Shown here: one piece after another, positions 7,286 to 11,831 of the stretch | Numbering within the stretch: the first letter of the stretch is position 1 | Layout: each line of letters opens with the position of its first letter | Assembly: GCA_028289725.1 (NCBI GenBank) | Contig: JANQOH010000036.1 | Coordinates: 1-11,831 of the forward strand | Origin: Alphaproteobacteria bacterium | GTDB taxonomy: Bacteria > Pseudomonadota > Alphaproteobacteria > UBA7887 | DNA: 11,831 nt | Direction of reading: 5' to 3' | Notes under the pieces: model-generated | What the model saw: only the letters and a program-made list of their open reading frames with translations | Told to the model about the DNA's origin: nothing | Databases searched by the model: none | Program-made: the position numbers and the translations under genes

Positions 7286-7756
7286 CTACCGCAAAAATTT
7301 CTCCATTCGAAAATTTGTCAGGTCGACGCCGGCGCGCGTCACTGTTTGGACGTCGACGAGCGTCCAACCCGCGCGCTCGAAAAACCCGCGCGCCAGGTGG
7401 CTGGCGTCCGTCCATAATCGCGCGAGACCGTTCGCCTTCGCCACACACACCAATTCTTCGTAGAGCCGCGTTGCCACGCCGCGGCCCATCGCATCCGGTG
7501 CGACGAAGGCGAGGTCGATGCACCCATCCTTGGTCAACGTCATGAAGCCCACGATGCGGGTGTCTGCCTCGGCGACAAGAACCGTTTGGGGCCGAAGGCG
7601 CGCGAGCCAACGTTCGAGATCCGGCACCTCCGATGCCCACGCGTGTCGTTGGCTGTCGTCGTAAAAATCGCGCGTACCTTGGTGCACCGCGTCGTAGAAA
7701 ATTTGCGCGGTCGCCGGCACGTCTTCTTCAAGAAAATCGCGCACGACAATGTTCAT
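7286..7756 (-). CDS. GNAT-family N-acetyltransferase
   Basis: The 156-residue protein is a complete single GNAT domain, which transfers an acetyl group from acetyl-CoA to an amine. The N-terminus (I-V-V-R-D-F-L-E-E-D-V) is the usual first strand and helix. The acetyl-CoA pyrophosphate-binding loop is V-A-P-D-A-M-G-R-G-V-A-T-R-L-Y-E-E-L, matching the R/Q-x-x-G-x-G/A signature with one substitution. A late A-R-G-F-F-E-R-A-G-W segment completes motif B. The substrate cannot be predicted. The start ATG (complement of 7754-7756) has no clear Shine-Dalgarno, so expression may be weak or coupled to the upstream gene on the same strand, 81 nt away. Its 3' end meets the Fe-S gene tail to tail. Confidence 0.87.
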   Translation of the reverse strand: MNIVVRDFLEEDVPATAQIFYDAVHQGTRDFYDDSQRHAWASEVPDLERWLARLRPQTVLVAEADTRIVGFMTLTKDGCIDLAFVAPDAMGRGVATRLYEELVCVAKANGLARLWTDASHLARGFFERAGWTLVDVQTVTRAGVDLTNFRMEKFLR

Positions 7757-7837
7757 GAGGCATCAACACGGCGGCGGCACAACCCGGCGAGTGTTCGCCG
7801 CGTAAGCGCGTCTTTCGATATGGCCGAGCGGCGCCGT

Positions 7838-8218
7838 TTAAGTTTCCGCCGCCTCGAGCATGGCCGGCGCGTCACGATTGAGACGCGTCCAATCCCATTT
7901 GAACTGGAACCAATTCTTCACGCGGACCGCGAACTGAATCGCTTCTTCCGCGTCGAACTCAAGCCCGAATTGCTCATTGACGGAATATAAGTACCGCACG
8001 ATCCGCGGCACCGGTGCGCCGGCCTCAAGCAGTCCGAGCATCGGCCCAACATAGGTTTCATATTCCTGTCGCGACGCCATGCCGTCAGCCATAACGCCGA
8101 TCGGATCGTACGCATTCCACAGCGCTTGCAGCTCTGCCCACCGCTTGCGCGTTTGTTCTTTGTCCAGACGTTTCATCGACGTCTCGCCCGGTGTTTGCCG
8201 GACCCTTCTTCCTGACAT
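7838..8218 (-). CDS. Small conserved-looking protein of unknown function
   Basis: I do not recognise this gene with certainty. The protein (126 residues from the ATG at 8218) is mainly helical and charged. Its middle has W-N-A-Y-D-P-I-G-V, then E-Y-E-T-Y-V-G-P-M-L-G-L-L and a Y-L-Y-S-V-N-E-Q-F-G-L-E-F segment. That order of motifs (D-P-I-G-V, a Y-x-x-Y helix, then I/V-x-x-Y-L and a G-L) resembles DUF1871-like domains, some of which sit next to toxin or immunity genes, but this is recall only and no toxin is adjacent. An internal ATG at 8176 (M-K-R-L-D-K-E-Q) may be the true start, because the first 14 residues look unlike a folded domain; neither start has a strong ribosome-binding site. No signal peptide or membrane segment is seen. 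It may be co-transcribed with the acetyltransferase 81 nt downstream. Confidence 0.6.
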   Translation of the reverse strand: MSGRRVRQTPGETSMKRLDKEQTRKRWAELQALWNAYDPIGVMADGMASRQEYETYVGPMLGLLEAGAPVPRIVRYLYSVNEQFGLEFDAEEAIQFAVRVKNWFQFKWDWTRLNRDAPAMLEAAET

Positions 8219-8665
8219 AATGACGTGTTAGCACACTAGCCATTGGTCGCAAAGTACTGCTGTTGGATTCTTTTCCGAACGCTCTGAAAACCGGTGCTGC
8301 CAAATTGCTGTTTTGTTATCGAACGGCAGCCAAAAATTTCGCCCAACGAACCGTCGCGCGACTATCGTTCAGGTCCCGCATTTTTGCTGCGCTGGCTGAT
8401 GGCGAACTTGATGACATTCGACACGACATGACACGCCGGCAACGTCGCTAACTTGACGTGGTCCCGGACGCGTTGGGTGCGTGCACATCACGTCGGCGAG
8501 CGCGTGAAAACCGCACAACTGTCAGGTTTTTTAACACTTCCCGCCCCGGCGACGTGACGTCGTAAAGCTTGCGGGTCCGGCGCTCCATCCGTCAAAATAC
8601 GCGGACTATTACGCACAAGAGCGGATGGCCGGTCTGGCCAGACACATAAAACATCGGGAGGTCGA
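8219..8665. other. 447-bp region without a convincing gene, between divergent genes
   Basis: This gap holds the promoters of the unknown minus-strand gene and the OmpA-family lipoprotein. A 62-codon open frame from a TTG at 8263 has no ribosome-binding site and an unremarkable Arg-rich product, so I do not call it. Structures present are: a hairpin at 8507-8530 (AAAACC/GGTTTT arms) running into six Ts at 8527-8532; a short inverted repeat CGACG-TGA-CGTCG at 8550-8562; and a 12-bp palindrome at 8632-8643. No clear sigma-70 promoter pair was found. TATTAC at 8607-8612 is a weak -10 candidate for the lipoprotein gene. Confidence 0.5.
8632..8643. promoter_or_regulatory. 12-bp perfect palindrome upstream of the OmpA-family gene
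   Basis: GTCTGGCCAGAC is its own reverse complement and lies 22 nt before the lipoprotein start codon, just ahead of the GGGAGG ribosome-binding site at 8656-8661. Depending on where transcription starts, it could be an operator or a small leader hairpin. One copy only was noticed in the window. Confidence 0.35.
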
Positions 8666-9562
8666 ATGTATTCGCTCATTAGATCGATGCGTTATGCCAC
8701 ATTGCTGGTGGCAAGCACGTTTTTGCTGGGGGCGTGCGGATTAACGCTCGAAAAGGCTCAAAACACAGTACCGCCTGGATCGCCGTTCGAAGCGGCGCTG
8801 CACAGCGGTTATCTCCAACTTTCTGAATCCGAATATAGTGAAGCGGACTATCGCGACTCGGACACCTTTGCTGACCGCGTGATCGCAACCTCGCTTGGTG
8901 AGCCGGTCTCGCCGGAGGAACTTGCGGCGCGCCACCTGCCCGAAGACAAGGTGGGTGAGCTGAACAGTGCCCGTCAGCGCCTGGTTTCCGCGCTCGACGC
9001 CACAGCACGCACCAAGGTGCCGGGACCGGCGGCCCGCGCGCAGGTCATGTTCGACTGTTGGATGCAGGAACAGGAAGAGAATTTCCAACCGAACGATATC
9101 AATCGCTGCCGTTCGGCATTCGAAAGCGCCATGGCGGAGGTCGAAGACGCCATGCGGCCACCACCGCCTGCGGCCGAACCCGCGCCCGAACCCGCGCAAC
9201 CTGCGGTCCCGCCACCGGCCGACGTCGGTGTTGCGCCGCGCTTCTATACGATCTTCTTCGATTTCGACAGCGACGCCATCAACGATGTTGCCGCGCGCGT
9301 GATTGAAGAAATCATCAGTGACTGGGCCGGACGCGACGGGGGGTTGTCGCTGGTCGGTCATGCTGATTCATCCGGATCGGCTGACTACAATCTCGGTCTC
9401 TCGCAAAGACGCGCGAAGAGCGTGCGCTCGGCACTCGGAGAGGGTGGCATTGGCGACGCCCGTATGACCGATACCGGCGTCGGGGAATCCGATCTCGCCG
9501 TGCCGACCGGCGACGGTGTGCGTGAACCGCGCAACCGGCGTGTGACGGTGGTCGTCGAATAA
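8666..9562 (+). CDS. OmpA-family outer-membrane lipoprotein
   Basis: The 298-residue protein has a type II signal peptide with a lipobox L-L-G-A-C, so C24 is the likely lipid-modified N-terminus. A helical periplasmic region (about 30-165) contains F-D-C-W-M-Q-E-Q-E-E-N and a second cysteine in I-N-R-C-R (C131 and C148), which could form a disulfide. A Pro/Ala/Glu linker (about 168-190, with a repeated A-P-E-P unit) leads to a C-terminal OmpA/Pal domain: F-F-D-F-D-S-D, G-H-A-D-S-S-G-S, L-S-Q-R-R-A-K-S-V and the closing R-N-R-R-V. These include the Asp and Arg positions used to bind peptidoglycan diaminopimelate. The role is anchoring the outer membrane to the wall. ATG 8666 follows a strong GGGAGG (8656-8661). 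The gene is monocistronic, ending in the hairpin terminator at 9612-9651. Confidence 0.9.
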   Translation: MYSLIRSMRYATLLVASTFLLGACGLTLEKAQNTVPPGSPFEAALHSGYLQLSESEYSEADYRDSDTFADRVIATSLGEPVSPEELAARHLPEDKVGELNSARQRLVSALDATARTKVPGPAARAQVMFDCWMQEQEENFQPNDINRCRSAFESAMAEVEDAMRPPPPAAEPAPEPAQPAVPPPADVGVAPRFYTIFFDFDSDAINDVAARVIEEIISDWAGRDGGLSLVGHADSSGSADYNLGLSQRRAKSVRSALGEGGIGDARMTDTGVGESDLAVPTGDGVREPRNRRVTVVVE

Positions 9563-9611
9563 GAAATCGCCGGTGTGCCATAAGCGCACGCCGAGAACGC
9601 GCTAAGAACTA

Positions 9612-9651
9612 GGCCGCGAAATTCATTCATGGATTTCGCGGCCATTCTTTT
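9612..9651 (+). terminator. Rho-independent terminator of the OmpA-family gene
   Basis: An 11-bp perfect stem, GGCCGCGAAAT (9612-9622) with ATTTCGCGGCC (9633-9643), extends inward by a G-T wobble and a C-G pair to 13 pairs around a 6-nt loop. ATTCTTTT follows immediately (9644-9651). The hairpin begins 49 nt after the lipoprotein stop codon. Confidence 0.85.
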
Positions 9652-9712
9652 GCGCGTATCGGCCAATATGACTGGGTGCCAAACTTGCGGCACAAGCGCT
9701 TGCAACGATCCC

Positions 9713-9732
9713 TTAGAGACGCAAGTCTCTAA
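9713..9732. promoter_or_regulatory. 8-bp inverted repeat with GCAA loop upstream of the VOC gene
   Basis: TTAGAGAC (9713-9720) and GTCTCTAA (9725-9732) are perfect inverted repeats around GCAA, a GNRA-type tetraloop. The element ends 50 nt before the VOC start codon and is not followed by a T-run. Upstream of the TATAGA at 9755-9760 (a possible -10), it would sit where a repressor or activator could bind. If transcribed, it would be a stable hairpin. An adjacent 10-bp palindrome, CAAGCGCTTG, lies at 9693-9702. Confidence 0.4.
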
Positions 9733-9782
9733 TCGCGTTACATGATTGGTACGCTATAGACCCCCCGCGAAGGATTCGACCT

Positions 9783-10148
9783 ATGACGGACCCGAGATTT
9801 CAAGCAGTCCCCATATTCCGCATTTTTGATGAGGCGAGAGCGCGCGACTTTTACGTCGGTTTCCTCGGCATGACGGTTGACTGGGAACACCGCTTCGAGC
9901 CCGAAACGCCGATTTACATGCAGGTCTCGCTCGGCCCGCTCAAACTGCACTTGTCCGAACATCATGGCGATTGCTGCCCGGGCTCGACCGTCTATGTTGA
10001 GACCACGGGCCTCGAAGCGTTTCACGGTGAAATCACCGCCAAAGGCTACAAGTACAACCGTCCGGGTCTCGACGATGCGCCTTGGGGCGAGAAGATCATG
10101 GAGGTCATCGACCCGTTCGGCAATCGCCTGCGCTTTTGCGAGTCGTAG
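9783..10148 (+). CDS. VOC/glyoxalase superfamily protein, bleomycin-resistance-like
   Basis: The 121-residue protein is a single vicinal-oxygen-chelate domain built of two beta-alpha-beta-beta-beta modules. The first module is I-F-R-I-F-D-E-A-R-A-R-D-F-Y-V-G-F-L-G-M-T-V-D-W-E-H-R-F-E-P. The second closes with I-D-P-F-G-N-R-L-R-F, the standard VOC ending. The L-H-L-S-E-H-H-G-D segment and the lack of extra metal ligands fit the drug-binding, bleomycin-resistance-like branch (Glyoxalase_7-type in Pfam, from memory) better than true lactoylglutathione lyase. Members bind small ligands or modify electrophiles; the ligand is unknown. ATG 9783 has AAGGA at 9770-9774 with 8-nt spacing. A glyoxalase-related gene and a GST gene follow on the same strand, suggesting a detoxification group. 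Confidence 0.87.
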   Translation: MTDPRFQAVPIFRIFDEARARDFYVGFLGMTVDWEHRFEPETPIYMQVSLGPLKLHLSEHHGDCCPGSTVYVETTGLEAFHGEITAKGYKYNRPGLDDAPWGEKIMEVIDPFGNRLRFCES

Positions 10149-10281
10149 CGTCTTTGACACGACCGGATTGACACGGCTGCGCCCACGGACTATGTCCAGC
10201 GCCGGGTTCGGGCCCCTGCCGCTCGCGGGCGAAAGCCGAGGTGAAGTCCCGACACACGATCCGATCCGCCAAATTCAGTGA

Positions 10282-10341
10282 CATGCGGACCGATGGCAAT
10301 GCGAGCTCCATTGATCGTCCGCATGCAGACACTGCATGAGG
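10282..10341 (+). promoter_or_regulatory. Leader with two overlapping alternative hairpins before the glyoxalase-related gene
   Basis: Hairpin A pairs CATGCGGA (10282-10289), CGAT (10291-10294) and CAATG (10297-10301) with CATTG (10309-10313), ATCG (10314-10317) and TCCGCATG (10318-10325). That gives 17 base pairs with only left-side bulges and a 7-nt loop. Hairpin B pairs CATGCAG (10322-10328) with CTGCATG (10332-10338) around ACA. The two share 10322-10325, so they cannot coexist. The right arm of B ends on the first base of the GAGG ribosome-binding site (10338-10341). This is the geometry of a translational switch, but function is inferred only from pairing. Confidence 0.4.
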
Positions 10342-10348
10342 CAAGAAG

Positions 10349-10798
10349 ATGACCGGATCACCGACCCTACCATCGATCGATGATTTGAAGGATGAAGCGC
10401 GCCAGTTGCGTGCGAGACACGCAGCGAATGGAACGCCGATCAGCCACAGCCGCGCTTTGGAATTGATCGCGCACGCGCATGGTTTCAAGGATTGGAACAC
10501 GCTTCACGCCGCTTCCGAGAACGATCCGGCACGGCCGCCGATCAACATCGGTGATAAAGTCCGCGGAAACTATCTCGGCCAAGTGTTCCTTGGCGACGTA
10601 TTGGACATTGAATCACTGACGCCGCCGGGTCGCTTCCGCGTGACGCTGAAATTTGACGAGCCGGTCGATGTCGTTTCCTTCGACAGTTTTTCCAATCTCC
10701 GCCAACGCGTGACGTGCACGATCGGCCGCGATGGCAAATCCGCCGAATCCACATCCGACGGACGGCCACAAATCCACGTCGAGCGACACGTGACGTAA
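10349..10798 (+). CDS. Glyoxalase-related small protein (Glyoxalase_8-like)
   Basis: The 149-residue protein opens with L-P-S-I-D-D-L-K-D-E-A-R-Q-L-R and I-S-H-S-R-A-L-E-L-I-A-H-A-H-G-F-K-D-W-N-T-L-H-A-A. I recognise this helical signature from a family annotated as glyoxalase-related (Glyoxalase_8-type, from memory). The second half (about residues 66-140) is a beta-rich domain with G-D-K-V-R-G-N-Y-L-G-Q, F-R-V-T-L-K-F-D-E-P-V-D-V-V-S-F and S-F-S-N-L-R-Q-R-V. No signal peptide or membrane segment is seen, so it is cytoplasmic; catalysis has not been assigned to this family as far as I know. ATG 10349 has GAGG at 10338-10341 with 7-nt spacing. The GST gene begins 27 nt after its stop, so the two are likely co-transcribed. 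The VOC gene lies 200 nt upstream, separated by a structured leader. Confidence 0.75.
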   Translation: MTGSPTLPSIDDLKDEARQLRARHAANGTPISHSRALELIAHAHGFKDWNTLHAASENDPARPPINIGDKVRGNYLGQVFLGDVLDIESLTPPGRFRVTLKFDEPVDVVSFDSFSNLRQRVTCTIGRDGKSAESTSDGRPQIHVERHVT

Positions 10799-10825
10799 CA
10801 CCGCAGTACAAAAGGGAAGCGTTCA

Positions 10826-11512
10826 ATGCTGAAGTTCTTTTACAACGCCGCGCCAAACCCGATGAAGATTGCCTTGTTTCTCGAGGAAGCTGGTTTGGAT
10901 TACGAACCGGTACCGATCGACACGCGCAAAGGCGATCAGCACACCCCGGACTATTTGGCGATCAATCCGAACGCCAAGGCGCCGGCGATCGTCGACGACG
11001 GCATCACCGTATTCGACAGCAATGCGATCTTGCTCTACCTCGCCGAGAAAACCGGAAAATTCTTGCCGGCCGACACGGCGGAAGCACGCGCCGACTTGCT
11101 GTCATGGCTAATGTTCGTCGCCACGGGCATTGGCCCCTATTCGGGCCAGTCGGTCCATTTCCGCCACTTCGCGCCCGAAGGAAACGACTACGCCGTCAAT
11201 CGCTACAATTACGAAGCGCGCCGCCACTACGACATTCTCGATGCCCGCCTCGCTGACCGCCCTTACATGCTGGGCGACACCTACACCATCGTCGATATGG
11301 CGGTATGGGGCTGGGCGCGCCTCGTCCCGCGCGTCCTCGGCGACGACGCGCTACCCCAAATGCCAAACCTCAAACGCCTGATCGACGAAATCACCGCGCG
11401 CCCCGCTGGCGAACGCGCGATCGCTCTGGCTGCCGCCCATAAGTTCAAGACCGAAATGGACGACGCCGCGCTGCGTGCCATGTTCCCAAGCAACTACGCG
11501 AAAGCCGGGTGA
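10826..11512 (+). CDS. Glutathione S-transferase, YfcG/YghU-like
   Basis: The 228-residue protein is a full-length cytosolic GST: an N-terminal thioredoxin-fold glutathione-binding domain (about 1-80) and an all-helical C-terminal domain (about 90-210). The first domain has N-P-M-K-I-A-L-F-L-E-E-A-G-L, the cis-proline segment N-P-N-A-K-A-P-A-I-V, and the glutathione-gripping F-D-S-N-A-I-L-L-Y-L-A-E-K-T. The second has the N-capping-box region Y-M-L-G-D-T-Y-T-I-V-D-M-A-V-W-G-W. The Asn-Pro-Met-Lys near the start and overall length fit bacterial Nu-type enzymes such as E. coli YfcG/YghU, which act as glutathione-dependent disulfide or peroxide reductases; the assignment to that class is tentative. 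ATG 10826 has AAAGGGAAG ending about 7 nt upstream. It is probably the last gene of the detoxification operon. Confidence 0.9.
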   Translation: MLKFFYNAAPNPMKIALFLEEAGLDYEPVPIDTRKGDQHTPDYLAINPNAKAPAIVDDGITVFDSNAILLYLAEKTGKFLPADTAEARADLLSWLMFVATGIGPYSGQSVHFRHFAPEGNDYAVNRYNYEARRHYDILDARLADRPYMLGDTYTIVDMAVWGWARLVPRVLGDDALPQMPNLKRLIDEITARPAGERAIALAAAHKFKTEMDDAALRAMFPSNYAKAG

Positions 11513-11594
11513 GTACGCTCGATCAAATTATTCAAACTTTGCTGACTATCGATCCCGGCTGCCCACGCCCCAGAAGATAATCGAATAGGACTTG

Positions 11595-11831
11595 CTAACT
11601 CCCCTTCGTCGCGGGCCGGTGCGTCGGTAGTAGGTCTTCAAAGTCCGCTTCGGTCTTCTGTTTGTTCGCCGCCATCTGGCGCGTGAGATCGTCGGTTTGC
11701 AGCATACCGGCTTGCCAGGTCGACATGTAATTCAAACCGTCAGCGATGGTGTGGTCGCGCGCGTAGTTGAGCATCTCCTTGCTGCCGATGATCGCGAGCG
11801 GTGATTTCGACGCGATGGTCGCCGCCATCTC
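11595..11831 (-). CDS. Crotonase-family protein, dienoyl-CoA isomerase-like (C-terminal fragment)
   Basis: Only the last 78 codons are in the window; the frame stays open to the right edge (GAG at 11829-11831, read on the minus strand) and ends in TAG at 11595-11597. The sequence I-A-S-K-S-P-L-A-I, K-E-M-L-N-Y-A-R-D-H, A-D-G-L-N-Y-M-S-T-W-Q and M-L-Q-T-D-D-L matches the C-terminal trimerisation helices of crotonases. The R-D-H-x-x-A-x-x-L-N-Y-x-x-x-W segment is especially like Delta3,5-Delta2,4-dienoyl-CoA isomerase (ECH1), which helps degrade unsaturated fatty acids. The catalytic residues lie in the missing N-terminal part, so enoyl-CoA hydratase cannot be excluded. It converges with the GST gene across 82 nt that contain no obvious terminator. 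Confidence 0.85.
   Translation of the reverse strand, partial: EMAATIASKSPLAIIGSKEMLNYARDHTIADGLNYMSTWQAGMLQTDDLTRQMAANKQKTEADFEDLLPTHRPATKGS

Noticed and set aside
7785..7800. Hairpin CGGCGA-GTGT-TCGCCG between the unknown gene and the acetyltransferase gene.
   Set aside because: No T-run follows on the minus strand, so it is not supported as a terminator; short GC-rich hairpins are expected at this base composition.
7817..7842. TATGGCCGAGCGG followed by GTTTAAG looks like the D-arm of a serine tRNA.
   Set aside because: There is no matching acceptor stem, anticodon arm or T-arm, and the stretch runs into the end of a coding frame. A chance match is more likely than a tRNA or an attachment-site remnant.
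8263..8451. A 62-codon frame in the gap before the lipoprotein gene.
   Set aside because: It has a TTG start without a ribosome-binding site and no recognisable motif.
1..11831. CRISPR array, insertion sequence, transposase, integrase or phage genes.
   Set aside because: I saw no regularly spaced direct repeats, no terminal inverted repeats flanking a gene, and no mobile-element protein motifs.

Overview
The window is GC-rich (roughly 60% or more by eye), gene-dense, and has Shine-Dalgarno-led genes of proteobacterial type. Protein flavour (an OmpA-type lipoprotein with a conserved CW...C region, a signal-peptide protein ending in an I78-like domain, PhyH and VOC enzymes) suggests an alphaproteobacterium, perhaps a Rhodospirillales-like or related environmental lineage. 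That placement is inference; no rRNA or marker gene is present.

Layout. Positions 1-3429 (+): the 3' part of a 2-keto-4-pentenoate hydratase-family gene, a thiamine-diphosphate (ThDP) enzyme of the acetolactate synthase/benzoylformate decarboxylase superfamily starting 9 nt later, then a phytanoyl-CoA dioxygenase (PhyH)-family Fe(II)/2-oxoglutarate oxygenase. Positions 3567-4361 (-): an exported protein with a C-terminal I78-like inhibitor domain. Positions 4647-7276 (+): an FAD flavoprotein of the succinate dehydrogenase/fumarate reductase family, translationally coupled (ATGA overlap) to an SdhB-like iron-sulfur protein, with no membrane-anchor genes. Positions 7286-8218 (-): a GNAT acetyltransferase and a small unknown protein. 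Positions 8219-8665 hold no convincing gene. Positions 8666-9562 (+): an OmpA-family lipoprotein with a strong hairpin terminator. Positions 9783-11512 (+): a VOC/glyoxalase (bleomycin-resistance-like) protein, a small glyoxalase-related protein and a glutathione S-transferase. Positions 11595-11831 (-): the C-terminal end of a crotonase-family gene resembling dienoyl-CoA isomerase.

How the genes may work together. The first three enzymes plus the flavoprotein/Fe-S pair look like parts of one catabolic or modifying route for a carboxylated organic compound: hydroxylation (PhyH), dehydrogenation or reduction of a C-C bond (flavoprotein/Fe-S), 2-oxoacid chemistry (ThDP enzyme) and hydration or cleavage of a 2-oxo-alkenoate (hydratase). 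I cannot name the substrate. The VOC, glyoxalase-related and GST genes form a plausible electrophile or drug detoxification group.

Most unusual signals: the non-standard C-terminal cysteine cluster in the orphan SdhB-like protein; an I78-like domain without the family's cysteines; two mutually exclusive hairpins in the leader of the gene at 10349; and a GNRA-looped 8-bp hairpin ahead of the VOC gene.
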